A DNA stretch of 64,000 nucleotides from Erysipelotrichaceae bacterium (GCA_017428765.1 JAFRQF010000023.1:62001-126000), one strand, 5' to 3'. Shown: positions 16,446 through 25,359, counted from the first letter of the stretch. Made by a program: numbers and translations. Notes: a model not told the origin generated them from the letters alone.

Positions 16446-17447
16446 ATGGAAAACAAATATCTGGAAGAAAATATCGAAGAAAGAAATTACACACAGGAGA
16501 TCTTCGATCTCATACGCAAAACCAAGAATTCCAAACTGCTGGCGCAGACGCTGACCAACTATCACGACAACGATATCGCGGACGCTCTGACCTACCTTTC
16601 ACCGGATGAAAGAAAACGTCTGTACAAGGCCATCGGCATCGAAGCGACATCGAGGATCTTTGCGTATCTGGATGAAGATGTCGACAAGTATTTTGCCGAA
16701 CTGGAAAACGAATCGGCTGCCGATATCTTAGAAGAAATGGATGCCGACGATGCGATCGATATCCTGGAAGAACTCGATGAGAAGAAGGCCAACGAGATCA
16801 TCTCCCTCATCGAACCGGAGTCCAAGTCCGATATCCAGCTCTTACAGTCCTATGAAGACGATGAGTTCGGTTCTCTGATGACTACCAACTACATCACGCT
16901 GGAATATGGCATCGGCATCAAGAAGTCGATCGAACAGCTCATCGAAGAGGCGGAAGAAAACGACAATATCGAGACGTTATACATCGTGAAGGATGGCAAG
17001 TTCTATGGTGCCCTGACTTTGCGTGACCTTCTGATCACCAAGAAAGATGAGGATCTCGATGAGAAGATCATCCTGTCCTATCCGTTTGTTTACGATAAAG
17101 AGAAGATCACCGATGCGGCGATCGATACGCTGGCGGACTATTCCGAAGATTCCATTCCGGTACTGGATAAGGAAACAAATGAGATCTTAGGCGTCATCAC
17201 ATCCGCCGACATCGTCGAGCTGATCAATGAAGAAGAAGAGGAACTGCAGGAAGAAGAAAAGCAGAAGGTCTCAGAGGCGGAAAAGGGATTCGATACCCTG
17301 GAAGTCATCGCTGCCGTATTGCTTCTGCTGGTAGCGGTCAACAGACTTTTCGGCGTCTTACCTTCGACCAGCTATATCGAAGCACTGCTCATTCTTGCCG
17401 CCCTGGCACTGGCAGTCTGCAGCAGACTCAAACTGAGGAAACAATGA
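16446..17447 (+). CDS. MgtE-like Mg2+-sensing module without channel domain
   Basis: A 333-residue protein. Residues about 30-145 match the MgtE N-terminal superhelical domain (DNDIADALTYLSPDERKRLY, ILEEMDADDAIDILEEL), and about 150-275 hold a pair of CBS domains (GSLMTTNYITLEYG; IPVLDKETNEILGVITSADI). In MgtE these parts bind Mg2+ and gate a five-helix pore. Here the pore is absent: after an EEEEELQEEEKQK linker there are only two hydrophobic segments (about 287-307 and 312-328) and a basic end. About 450 residues would be expected for MgtE. It starts 15 bases after mgtA with AAAGGAG, so it is in the same operon. It may sense cytosolic Mg2+ and regulate the pump; this is inference. Confidence 0.85.
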   Translation: MENKYLEENIEERNYTQEIFDLIRKTKNSKLLAQTLTNYHDNDIADALTYLSPDERKRLYKAIGIEATSRIFAYLDEDVDKYFAELENESAADILEEMDADDAIDILEELDEKKANEIISLIEPESKSDIQLLQSYEDDEFGSLMTTNYITLEYGIGIKKSIEQLIEEAEENDNIETLYIVKDGKFYGALTLRDLLITKKDEDLDEKIILSYPFVYDKEKITDAAIDTLADYSEDSIPVLDKETNEILGVITSADIVELINEEEEELQEEEKQKVSEAEKGFDTLEVIAAVLLLLVAVNRLFGVLPSTSYIEALLILAALALAVCSRLKLRKQ

Positions 17448-17459
17448 TACCATTGTAGT

Positions 17460-18218
17460 GTGGAAGCAAAGATCTTCAAAGTCACAAAAGCCGTTTCCTA
17501 TCTATGCATCATCTATGGCCTGATCGTCTTGTTTTTGATCGGGCCTTTTCATATCTTCAATTTCTTTTATCTGCTGATAGGGATCATCCTGTTTATGCTT
17601 TGCCGTTACCGCGTTTCGATACGCAAAAAGATCGGCATGAAGGCGTGTCGGATCCTGAACGGGCTGATCCTTACTTTCGTCACTGTCTTCCTTCTTTTTG
17701 AAATATGGATCATTTCGTTCAGCTTACGTCCCTGTGCCAGGGACGCGGACCATCTCATCGTCTTAGGTTCTTACATTTCCGAAACCGGTCCTTCTATGGA
17801 CTATAAGGCAAGACTCGACAGCGCTTATGCCTATCTTATGGAAAATGAAAAGACGATCGCGATCACGACCGGTGCCAAAGGGCCCAATGAGCCTGTCAGC
17901 GAGGGAGAAGGCGGCAGAAGATATCTGATCGAAAAGGGGATAAAAGAGGATAGGATCCTGGCGGAAACGGAAAGCTATAATACGGCGGAGAACATCGCCA
18001 ATGCGAAAAAGCTGATCGGTAAAGATGCCGGCCAAAATAAGATCGTCATCGTCTCCGCTGACTACCATCTTTTCAGGGCATATTATCTGGCAAAGCTGGC
18101 AGGTTTTCAGAACGTCTCCTGCAAAGGAGGGCACGGACTGTTCGCCCTGCTGCCGCAATACTACACGAGAGAATTCTTTGCCTTTGTCAAGGAACTGCTG
18201 TTTACCCGTAGCGCATGA
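17460..18218 (+). CDS. YdcF-family membrane protein (DUF218)
   Basis: A 252-residue protein with two or three N-terminal membrane segments (about 10-30, 33-50 and 65-85) and a DUF218 domain from about 95: ADHLIVLGSYI, SAYAYLMENEKTIAITTGAKG, ESYNTAENIANAKKLI and KIVIVSADYHLFRAYYLAKLAGF, as in SanA/ElyC/YdcF. Relatives act in cell-envelope or SAM-linked processes; the exact role is unknown. The proposed start is GTG 17460, which has no ribosome site but lies 6 bases after TGATACCAT (an extended -10-like element), so it may be leaderless; a later start would remove membrane helices. Its stop overlaps the next start in ATGA. Confidence 0.82.
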   Translation: MEAKIFKVTKAVSYLCIIYGLIVLFLIGPFHIFNFFYLLIGIILFMLCRYRVSIRKKIGMKACRILNGLILTFVTVFLLFEIWIISFSLRPCARDADHLIVLGSYISETGPSMDYKARLDSAYAYLMENEKTIAITTGAKGPNEPVSEGEGGRRYLIEKGIKEDRILAETESYNTAENIANAKKLIGKDAGQNKIVIVSADYHLFRAYYLAKLAGFQNVSCKGGHGLFALLPQYYTREFFAFVKELLFTRSA

Positions 18219-19444
18219 AAGAGATCATTGAGTTGAACAAGGATCAGGCAAGAAGGTTCCTGTTGATGAAACAGGGCCTTTTCGGCGATCACATCTTTCA
18301 TAAAAAGGAAGGGGCTCTTTCTTATATCCGCCAGGCCGGCTGCATACAGTTCGATCCGGTCGATCAGGTGGGAAAGAATGCGGAGCTGACACTGCAGTCC
18401 AGAGTCAGAGGTTTTAAAAAGAAGGATCTTCAGACCCTTCTGTACAAGGAACGCAAGCTCTTCGATTATGTCGATAAGGAACTTTCCATTCTGCCGATCG
18501 AGAGCTGGCCGTATTTCAAACGCTATCGGGATTTATGCAGAGAAAGAGGAAGGCATTTTGAAGGTCTCTGTGCACTGGAAGAAGAAGCATTGAACTACAT
18601 TGAAAGACACGGACCGGTCTCTTCTTCCTCCTTGCCGCTTGAAGGCTCTATCCGCTGGCATTCCAGCATCCACTGGAGCGGCAGCTGGGAAGGCAAGCCC
18701 GTCAAAGCATCCCGTTCCGTCCTGGAACAGCTGTATACGACCGGAGAGCTGGTCATCCATCATAAGGAAGGGAATCGCAAGTACTATGATCTGGCTGCCC
18801 GTCATCTGCCGGAAGAACTGCTGAGGGAAAAAGATCCGTGCATCGATGAGATGGAACATATCAAGTGGCGCATCCTTCGCCGCATCGGTGCGGTAGGCCT
18901 TTTGTGGAACAGGAATTCGCCGGCCTTTCTGGGGATCCGGGAAATGGATAAAGAAAAACGGAATGAGGCTTTTGAGCAGCTGGAAGAGGAGGGAAGGATC
19001 ATCGAAGTCCGTATCTCAGGGATCCGTTATTCACTGTATGTCCTGCGTGATGATCTTGAACTTCTGCAAGAGGCGAAAAACGATGTTTCAAGCAGACGTC
19101 TGGAATTTCTGGCACCGCTTGATCCTTTCTTGTGGGACAGGGATCTGATCAAGGCGGTCTTTGATTTCGATTATTCCTGGGAGATCTACCTTCCGAAAGA
19201 GAAACGAAAATACGGCTATTATGTGCCGCCCGTCCTCTATGGGGATCGTTTCATCGGCCGGATCGAGCCTGTCCTGAAAGACGGCAGGCTCATCGTGAAG
19301 GGATTCTGGCCGGAAAAGGGAGTGCGCCGTACAAAGAAACTGCAGAAAGCATTGGAGCGTACTTTGAAGAATTTTGCCCGTTTCAACGATGTGGCCTTAG
19401 ATGCGGAACATCCTTTCAGATCGAAGATCTTTAGACCGCATTAA
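18215..19444 (+). CDS. YcaQ/AlkX-type winged-helix DNA glycosylase
   Basis: A 409-residue protein of the HTH_42 family. It begins with a helix KDQARRFLLMKQGL, then GCIQFDPVDQVGKNAELTLQSR. The QFD at 45-47 corresponds to the catalytic Gln-x-Asp of E. coli YcaQ (AlkX), which unhooks interstrand crosslinks, rather than the Gln-x-Gln of AlkZ. Further winged-helix modules follow and the C-terminus has the family pattern FLAPLDPFLWDRDLIKAVFDFDY and GRIEPVLKDGRLIVKGFWPE. The start overlaps the previous stop (ATGA), so expression is coupled to the YdcF gene. Confidence 0.85.
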   Translation: MKEIIELNKDQARRFLLMKQGLFGDHIFHKKEGALSYIRQAGCIQFDPVDQVGKNAELTLQSRVRGFKKKDLQTLLYKERKLFDYVDKELSILPIESWPYFKRYRDLCRERGRHFEGLCALEEEALNYIERHGPVSSSSLPLEGSIRWHSSIHWSGSWEGKPVKASRSVLEQLYTTGELVIHHKEGNRKYYDLAARHLPEELLREKDPCIDEMEHIKWRILRRIGAVGLLWNRNSPAFLGIREMDKEKRNEAFEQLEEEGRIIEVRISGIRYSLYVLRDDLELLQEAKNDVSSRRLEFLAPLDPFLWDRDLIKAVFDFDYSWEIYLPKEKRKYGYYVPPVLYGDRFIGRIEPVLKDGRLIVKGFWPEKGVRRTKKLQKALERTLKNFARFNDVALDAEHPFRSKIFRPH

Positions 19445-19461
19445 GGTCTATAATTGAGTGT

Positions 19462-19635
19462 ATGGAACATAAGTATATCGTTGTTCGTGTGACCTATACC
19501 CCTTACGGTGAAAAACTGGAAGAAGAGGATCGCACATTTTCCGACCGGGTCCAGGCGGAAAAATACGCAGAGATGTTCAACAGCATCTGCGAATCAAATA
19601 TCAGCTACAGCATCAAAAAGATCAACATAGTCTAG
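19462..19635 (+). CDS. Small 57-residue protein, function unknown
   Basis: A compact frame encoding MEHKYIVVRVTYTPYGEKLE, then EEDRTFSDRVQAEKYAEMFN, then SICESNISYSIKKINIV. It has a strand-turn-helix-strand look. TATAAT at 19449-19454 ends 7 bases before the ATG and no ribosome site is present, so this would be a leaderless gene. It sits 17 bases after the glycosylase gene and its stop TAG is part of the TAGGAGG ribosome site of the following reductase. I recognise no family. Confidence 0.6.
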   Translation: MEHKYIVVRVTYTPYGEKLEEEDRTFSDRVQAEKYAEMFNSICESNISYSIKKINIV

Positions 19636-19643
19636 GAGGATAT

Positions 19644-20738
19644 ATGGAATATCGCATCAACCGAAAGACGGGTGACAGGATCTCTGTGATCGGGATCGGT
19701 TCTTCCTACATGCACGAAGCCGGCAGGGATGAAGCTGTCCGGGCTTTGCGCAGAGCTTATGAAGGCGGTATCAATTACTTCGATCTGGCAGCCGGGCACG
19801 GCGACTCTTTCGCGATCTATGGCGAAGCTTTGAAAGATGTCCGTGAAAAGATCTTCTACCAGATCCACTTCGGAGCGGATTACACCAAGGGAGATTACGG
19901 CTGGTCGCTGGATCTTGACACCGTGAAGGCTTCCGTGAAGTGGATGTTAGAAAGACTGAAGACGGATCATATCGACTATGGTTTCATCCATTGTCAGGAT
20001 GAGTTCTCCGACTGGGAGACGTACAAGAAAAACGGGATCTATGACTATATCCTGGAGCTGAAGAAACAAGGCATCGTACGCCATGTCGGTCTGTCTTCAC
20101 ATACCCCAAAGGTCATCAATCGGATACTGGATGAAGCGGATGTGGACATGCTGATGTTTTCGATCAATCCGGCGTATGACTACGGCAAAGGCGAATATGC
20201 CTATGGCGAAGTGGAAGAAAGGGAGAAGATCTACCGCCGCTGTGAAAAGGAAGGCATCGGCATCTCCGTCATGAAGCCCTTCTCCGGCGGACAATTGCTG
20301 GATGAGAAGACCTCGCCGTTTCACAAGGCTTTGAGCATCTACCAGTGTCTGAAATACATCCTGGACAAACCGGGCGTTCTGACGGCGCTTCCGGGTGCAC
20401 ACAGCGTAAAAGAAGTGGAAGATCTGCTCGCGTATTTTGAAAAGAGCGAGGAAGAACTGGATTATTCGATCCTTTCGACGTACGAACCGATCGCAAACTC
20501 CGGAAGATGCGTGTACTGCAACCATTGCAAGCCCTGTCCGATGGGCATCGATATCGGTCTGGTCAACAAGTACTATGATCTTGCTTTATCAGGCGATCAG
20601 ATGGCGGTCGAACATTATAAGACGCTGGACGTGAAGGCGTCGGACTGCATTCAGTGCGGGCATTGCGACTTGCGCTGTCCGTTCTCCGTAAAGCAGAGTC
20701 AGCGTATGCGAAAGATCGCCGAGTATATGGAACATTGA
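19644..20738 (+). CDS. Aldo/keto reductase with C-terminal 4Fe-4S ferredoxin domain
   Basis: A 364-residue protein. Residues 1-270 are an aldo/keto reductase (GIGSSYMHEAG, NYFDLAAGHGDS, DYGFIHCQDE, GIVRHVGLSSHTP). Residues about 285-355 are a ferredoxin-like domain with two cysteine clusters: CVYCNHCKPCPMGIDI and CIQCGHCDLRCPF, each fitting a 4Fe-4S site. The catalytic tyrosine position appears altered (AAGHGDS), as is common in this Fe-S subgroup. GGAGG precedes ATG 19644. Such enzymes are frequent in anaerobes; electron donor and substrate are unknown. Confidence 0.88.
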   Translation: MEYRINRKTGDRISVIGIGSSYMHEAGRDEAVRALRRAYEGGINYFDLAAGHGDSFAIYGEALKDVREKIFYQIHFGADYTKGDYGWSLDLDTVKASVKWMLERLKTDHIDYGFIHCQDEFSDWETYKKNGIYDYILELKKQGIVRHVGLSSHTPKVINRILDEADVDMLMFSINPAYDYGKGEYAYGEVEEREKIYRRCEKEGIGISVMKPFSGGQLLDEKTSPFHKALSIYQCLKYILDKPGVLTALPGAHSVKEVEDLLAYFEKSEEELDYSILSTYEPIANSGRCVYCNHCKPCPMGIDIGLVNKYYDLALSGDQMAVEHYKTLDVKASDCIQCGHCDLRCPFSVKQSQRMRKIAEYMEH

Positions 20739-20759
20739 CACCCTAAGGGGTGTTTTTTT
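20738..20759 (+). terminator. Intrinsic terminator
   Basis: ACACCC-TAAG-GGGTGT followed by TTTTTT. Confidence 0.85.
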
Positions 20760-20853
20760 CTGGAAGGCCTGAGATTTTTGAAGGCAGCCTGGACATGATA
20801 TGATGAAAGAAAGAACTGTGCTTTGATCATACTATGCGCGGCAAAGGAGTCGT

Positions 20854-21507
20854 ATGACGATATTCATCATCTTTTATCTGATCTGCCTGTTTTCTTATTT
20901 CTTTACCAGGGACATGGGGCTTAGGATCCGCTGCATCAACAAATACCTGCTGGCAATGATGTATCTTTCGCTCGCTTTTTTCTTTCTGTTTCAAAACGGC
21001 GGTCTAGGAAGCAGGAAAGATCTGTTGGTTGGGGGACTAAGTCTCTGTTTTCTCGGGGACGTCTTTCTGGTCTTCGACTTTTTAAGAGGCGGCGATTTCT
21101 TCTTTGCCGGAAACCTCTGCTTCATCTTCTACGAACTCGGGATCCTGGTAAGACACAAAGAAGCACTTATATGGCTCATCGTTCCTTTTCTGATTGCTGT
21201 ATCAGCTTCACTTTGTTTCTTTCTGCTGACAAAAAAGCTGTTCATAAAGAAAAAGAAAGAAAATATGTTGTATCCGATGGCGATGTATCTGTGCGCGATA
21301 CTGCTGGACGGGCTTCTTGGGCTCTTATTGATGATCTTTGTGAAGGATGGTTCCTGCTTGCGCATGGGGATGGGCACTTTCCTTTTCATGATCTCGGATC
21401 TGATCCTGTTTTTCAAAATGCTTGTCTATGATGATATCTGGCTCGACCGGGCAAATTCTCTGACCTATTTTATCGGTATCCTTCTGGTCGTTCTGTCGAT
21501 GCGATAA
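20854..21507 (+). CDS. YhhN/TMEM86-family membrane protein
   Basis: A 217-residue protein with seven or eight hydrophobic segments. The conserved spots of the YhhN (lysoplasmalogenase-like) family are visible: INKYLLAMMYLSL early, GGLSLCFLGDVFLVFD, FFFAGNLCFIFYELGIL and MGTFLFMISDLILFF. Characterised relatives hydrolyse the vinyl-ether bond of lysoplasmalogen; anaerobic Firmicutes can make plasmalogens, so that role is possible. AAAGGAG precedes ATG 20854. The next gene starts 46 bases after the stop. Confidence 0.75.
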   Translation: MTIFIIFYLICLFSYFFTRDMGLRIRCINKYLLAMMYLSLAFFFLFQNGGLGSRKDLLVGGLSLCFLGDVFLVFDFLRGGDFFFAGNLCFIFYELGILVRHKEALIWLIVPFLIAVSASLCFFLLTKKLFIKKKKENMLYPMAMYLCAILLDGLLGLLLMIFVKDGSCLRMGMGTFLFMISDLILFFKMLVYDDIWLDRANSLTYFIGILLVVLSMR

Positions 21508-21553
21508 GTTGAATTTAATTAAAGAAGACGTAAAATACGGTAAAATGATAGTG

Positions 21554-23047
21554 ATGGAAAAGAAACGCACCTACATCGCGATCGACCTCAAATCCTTCTA
21601 CGCCTCGGTGGAATGTACGGAAAAGGGCTTCGATCCTTTGAATACGAACCTGGTCGTTGCGGATTCTTCGCGTACCAACAAGACGATCTGTCTGGCCGTC
21701 TCGCCGGCATTGAAGTCTTTCGGCATCCCGGGACGTCCGCGGCTTTTCGAAGTGGAACAGCTGGTAAAACAGATCAATGAGGAAAGAAGAAGGAAGGCCC
21801 CCGGCAGAAGGCTGACCGGCAAGTCAGCGCTGGCGGACAAACTGCGTGCCGATCCTTCTCTGGCTTTGGATTTTGTCATCGCGATGCCGCGCATGGGCTT
21901 GTATATCGAATACTCCACGAAGATCTATGATATCTATCTCAAGTATGTGGCAAAGGAAGACATCCACATCTATTCGATCGATGAGGTCTTCATCGATGCC
22001 ACCGACTATCTCAATACCTATAAGATGAATGCCCACCAGTTTGCGATGAAGATGATCGAAGACATCATGATCAATACCGGCATCACCGCAACGGCCGGCA
22101 TCGGCACCAACTTATATCTGGCAAAAGTCGCCATGGACATCGTGGCCAAACACAAGAAGGCGGATAAGGACGGCGTGCGTATCGCCGAACTTGACGAGAT
22201 GTCCTATCGAAGGGAACTATGGACACACGAGCCGCTGACGGATTTCTGGCGGGTCGGGAAAGGCTACCAGCGAAGACTTGAAAAATACAATATCCACACG
22301 ATGGGAGACATCGCCCGTTTTTCCCTGCGGACCGATGGGACTCTGTATGATGAATTTGGCATCAATGCGGAGTTACTGATCGATCATGCCTGGGGTTATG
22401 AGCCCTGCACGATGAAAGACATCAAGTCCTATGTGCCTTCCGCCCATTCCTTGGGTGCCGGGCAGGTACTGATGGAGCCGTATTCCTACGATAAGGCCAT
22501 GGTCGTATGCAAGGAGATGGTCGATAATCTCTGCCTGGAGCTGGTCGATAAAGGCCTGGTGACCGATGGCGTGAACCTGTATATCAGTTATGATGCCACA
22601 AGTGACCTGTCGGATTATGAGGGAAAGATCACTGCGGATTACTACGGACGCCGGGCTGCCAAGCCGGCCGTCGGTTCCCTGCAGCTGAAGAGTTTTACTT
22701 CTTCGGTCTCGATCATCATGGATGCCTTCATGACCATATTTAAGACTATCGTCGACAAACGCCTGCTGATACGGCGCATCAATGTCATGGCGACCAGGGT
22801 CATGCCCAAATCCAAGGTGAAAGACAATGTCAGGGTGGAACAGTTCTCTTTGTTTTCCGATCCCGAAAAGATCGAGAAGCAGATGGAGAAACAAAGGATC
22901 GAGGAGAAGAAAGATGAAGATCTTGCCAAGGCAATCTTGAACATCAAACAGCGTTTCGGCAAGAATGCAATACTCAAAGGCACCAACTTTGAGGAAGGTG
23001 CCACCGGCAAGCAGCGTAACGAACAGATCGGAGGTCACAGGGAATGA
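21554..23047 (+). CDS. Y-family DNA polymerase, UvrX/UmuC type
   Basis: A 497-residue translesion polymerase. The catalytic blocks are intact: YIAIDLKSFYASVECTEKGF at the N-terminus and IYSIDEVFIDATDYL near 135, plus the IGTNLYLAKVAMDIVAKHKK thumb and the helix-hairpin-helix WRVGKGYQRRLEKYNIHTMG. A C-terminal VEQFSLFSD (near 435) resembles a beta-clamp-binding motif (QxSLF). ATG 21554 lies 7 bases after TAAAAT (21541-21546) without a ribosome site; ATG 21545 in the same frame is an alternative if the -10 is the TAAAAT at 21531 with TTGAAT at 21509. The stop overlaps the YolD-like gene. No GAAC-N4-GTTC SOS box is seen upstream. Confidence 0.88.
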   Translation: MEKKRTYIAIDLKSFYASVECTEKGFDPLNTNLVVADSSRTNKTICLAVSPALKSFGIPGRPRLFEVEQLVKQINEERRRKAPGRRLTGKSALADKLRADPSLALDFVIAMPRMGLYIEYSTKIYDIYLKYVAKEDIHIYSIDEVFIDATDYLNTYKMNAHQFAMKMIEDIMINTGITATAGIGTNLYLAKVAMDIVAKHKKADKDGVRIAELDEMSYRRELWTHEPLTDFWRVGKGYQRRLEKYNIHTMGDIARFSLRTDGTLYDEFGINAELLIDHAWGYEPCTMKDIKSYVPSAHSLGAGQVLMEPYSYDKAMVVCKEMVDNLCLELVDKGLVTDGVNLYISYDATSDLSDYEGKITADYYGRRAAKPAVGSLQLKSFTSSVSIIMDAFMTIFKTIVDKRLLIRRINVMATRVMPKSKVKDNVRVEQFSLFSDPEKIEKQMEKQRIEEKKDEDLAKAILNIKQRFGKNAILKGTNFEEGATGKQRNEQIGGHRE

Positions 23048-23481
23048 GTGAAAAAGATCCCCATCGCTACGATGACATCATCGATCTGCCCCGCTTCGTA
23101 TCCAAGGGAAGAAAACACATGTCGAATTACGACCGGGCTGCCCAGTTTGCCCCCTTCGATGCCTTGACGGGTTACGATGAGGCGATCGAAGAGACCGGCA
23201 GGACGACGGATGAGAAGGTCATGCTGGGAGAAAATGAGATCGTGATGCTCGATCAGAAGTTTCAGATCCTGCGCGCGCATATAAAGGAAAGGCCTGCGGT
23301 CACGCTTACCTATTTCGTTCCGGATCTGTATAAGGAAGGCGGTTCCTACAAGAAGGAAGAAGTGATCGTCAAGCGCATCGATATGAGCCAGCATGTGCTG
23401 ATATCGGATGATAACCGGCGCTATGATCTGGATTATATCGTCTGTGCCGATTCGGACTTGTTTATCGATATCGACTTATAA
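23044..23481 (+). CDS. YolD-like protein
   Basis: A 145-residue protein of the YolD family, which in Firmicutes is encoded beside UvrX/UmuC-type polymerases and is thought to be a small UmuD-like partner. It has the typical start YDDIIDLPRFVSKGRKHMSN then YDRAAQFAPFDALTGYDEAI, and an SH3-like C-terminal part (VIVKRIDMSQHVLISDDNRR). GGAGGTCACAGGG lies before ATG 23044, which overlaps the polymerase stop by 4 bases, so the two are made together. Confidence 0.87.
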   Translation: MSEKDPHRYDDIIDLPRFVSKGRKHMSNYDRAAQFAPFDALTGYDEAIEETGRTTDEKVMLGENEIVMLDQKFQILRAHIKERPAVTLTYFVPDLYKEGGSYKKEEVIVKRIDMSQHVLISDDNRRYDLDYIVCADSDLFIDIDL

Positions 23482-23501
23482 GGACACGGCAGTGTCCTTT
23501 T
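23480..23501 (+). terminator. Intrinsic terminator of polymerase/YolD operon
   Basis: AAGGACAC-GGCA-GTGTCCTTTT. Confidence 0.8.
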
Positions 23502-23595
23502 GATATATTGTTTTGAAAAGGGGTTTCGTGCTTAAATAAAAGAGTGATTTTACCTGTTGCTTTTTACCGTTTTGTTTATCCCGAGGAGAAAGAAT

Positions 23596-23979
23596 ATGAA
23601 TCGATTGGAATATCATTTTGACTGTCTGGACGGACGCTGCCTGTTTATCTGTAAGTTTGATGAGGGTTCTTTGAACTACGATCTGGAATCGACGATCGCA
23701 GAGATCCCCGCAAGTTTCGGTGAGCTTTCCAGAGATGATTCTGAACTTTTTAATAAGTATATTGCCCAGGCAAATATCCCGGGCTGGGAAAAGGAATATG
23801 AACCTGTCCTTTCAAAGATCGAGGATGGCATCAAGTGGAAGGTCAAACTCAATCTTGATGGGAAAGAATATGTTTCCAAAGGCGAAGAGTCCTATGAGCC
23901 GTATGGGTATGAAGACTTCATCAAGGCAATGAAACTTTGCGTTCCCAAAGCCGGGTATTTTATGGCGGAAAGCGAGTAA
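23596..23979 (+). CDS. Uncharacterised 127-residue protein upstream of rho
   Basis: A small acidic protein beginning MNRLEYHFDCLDGRCLFICK. ATG 23596 is preceded by GAGGAGA at good spacing; an earlier in-frame TTG-type start lacks a site. It looks like a compact alpha/beta domain (two N-terminal strands, helices around DDSELFNKYIAQANIPGWEK, then strands IKWKVKLNLDGKEYV and a final helix YEDFIKAMKLC). No signal peptide or membrane helix. The stop TAA is directly followed by the ATG of rho, so the genes are tightly coupled. I do not recognise the family. Confidence 0.78.
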   Translation: MNRLEYHFDCLDGRCLFICKFDEGSLNYDLESTIAEIPASFGELSRDDSELFNKYIAQANIPGWEKEYEPVLSKIEDGIKWKVKLNLDGKEYVSKGEESYEPYGYEDFIKAMKLCVPKAGYFMAESE

Positions 23980-25329
23980 ATGAAAAAGGAAGAACTGGAA
24001 AAACTGAAACTGAATGAGCTCAAAGCTCTGGCAAAAGAAAAGGATCTGAAAACAAACGGTCTGAAAAAAGATCAGATCATCTCCCTTCTGGAAGAAAAGG
24101 AAGAGATCCCGGTAAAAGAAGAAACAGAGACTGATGCTTCTTTACAGACAAAAGAAGAGGAAAAGGTCAAGGAGTCGGAAGTCCGTCTGTTTGAAAAGAA
24201 GAGGGATCCTTCCGTTCCGTTTGAAGGCATCCTGACCGTCATGGAAGATGGCTATGGCTTCATTCGCGGAGAGAATTTTGAGACCGGCGATGACAACATC
24301 TTCGTCTCACCGACCTTCGTCAAGAAGTTCCGTCTTCGTACCGGGGATCACATCATCGGCAAGAAGCGCGAACCGCGGGAGAATGAACGCTACGGCGCTT
24401 TGATCTACATCGATAAGATCAACTATCTCGATACGGACATGATTCGTTCGCGTGTGACCTTTGAAGATCTGACACCGGTATTTCCGGATGAAAGAGTGAA
24501 GCTGGAGAGAAGAGGGGAATCTCTGTCGATGCGGGTCATGGATCTGATCACCCCGATCGGCAAGGGGCAGAGAGGCCTCATCGTTTCCCCGCCGAAAGCC
24601 GGCAAGACGACGATCCTGAAGGACATCGCCATTTCGATCTTACGCTCTGTGCCAAACGCCCATCTGATCATCCTGCTGATCGATGAAAGGCCGGAAGAGG
24701 TCACCGATATGAAGGAGACCGTAAAAGGCGACAATGTCATGATTGTCTATTCGACCTTCGATGAGCAGCCATCCAAACACAAATATGTCTCGGAGATGAC
24801 CATCGAACATGCCAAACGTCTGGTCGAAGCGGGAGAAGATGTCTTCATTCTGCTGGATTCGATCACCCGTCTTTCCAGGGCCTACAATCTGACCGAGGCA
24901 TCTTCGGGCAAGACACTTTCCGGAGGTCTTGATCCCAATGCCTTGTATATGCCGAAAAAATTCTTCGGGGCTGCCAGAAAGACCAGGGAACGGGGTTCTC
25001 TGACCATACTGGCCACCGCACTTGTGGATACCGGTTCCAAGATGGATGATGTCATCTATGAGGAGTTCAAAGGTACGGGCAATATGGAACTCATCCTTTC
25101 CAGGAAACTGCAGGAAAGAAGGCTGTTCCCGGCCATCGATATCGCCAAGTCTTCGACCCGCAGGGAAGATCTCCTGTTGAGCAGGGAAGAACTGCAGGCC
25201 GTCAACATCATCCGCAAGGATATGCTCAACTACTACCGTGAGGATTCCATCGACTCGCTCATCGAGCTGTTCATCCGCACGAAAGACAACGAAGAGCTCG
25301 TTTCGCTGATCAACAAAAAAGGATTATAG
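23980..25329 (+). CDS. rho: Transcription termination factor Rho
   Basis: A 449-residue hexameric RNA helicase. Residues 5-45 form the Rho_N helix (LNELKALAKEKDLKTNGLKK), followed by a Glu/Lys-rich insert (about 46-75), the cold-shock-like RNA-binding domain (EGILTVMEDGYGFIRGENF, DNIFVSPTFVKKF), then the ATPase: Walker A SPPKAGKTTI near 207, Walker B VFILLDSITRLSRAYN, Q-loop LSGGLDPNALYMPKKFFGAA and R-loop STRREDLLL. ATG 23980 follows the previous stop directly. A shared terminator lies between it and the convergent nucleotidase gene. Confidence 0.96.
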   Translation: MKKEELEKLKLNELKALAKEKDLKTNGLKKDQIISLLEEKEEIPVKEETETDASLQTKEEEKVKESEVRLFEKKRDPSVPFEGILTVMEDGYGFIRGENFETGDDNIFVSPTFVKKFRLRTGDHIIGKKREPRENERYGALIYIDKINYLDTDMIRSRVTFEDLTPVFPDERVKLERRGESLSMRVMDLITPIGKGQRGLIVSPPKAGKTTILKDIAISILRSVPNAHLIILLIDERPEEVTDMKETVKGDNVMIVYSTFDEQPSKHKYVSEMTIEHAKRLVEAGEDVFILLDSITRLSRAYNLTEASSGKTLSGGLDPNALYMPKKFFGAARKTRERGSLTILATALVDTGSKMDDVIYEEFKGTGNMELILSRKLQERRLFPAIDIAKSSTRREDLLLSREELQAVNIIRKDMLNYYREDSIDSLIELFIRTKDNEELVSLINKKGL

Positions 25330-25330
25330 A

Positions 25331-25359
25331 AAAAGTCGGGATCTCAGATCTCGACTTTT
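25331..25359. terminator. Bidirectional terminator between rho and nucleotidase gene
   Basis: AAAAGTCGGGATC pairs with GATCTCGACTTTT (one G-T) with T runs on both strands. Confidence 0.8.

Noticed and set aside
21481-21553. LexA/DinR SOS box before the Y-family polymerase
   Set aside because: No GAAC-N4-GTTC or close variant is present.
22373-23038. Minus-strand open frame opposite the Y-family polymerase gene
   Set aside because: A shadow frame rich in His/Asp/Ile with no start signals.
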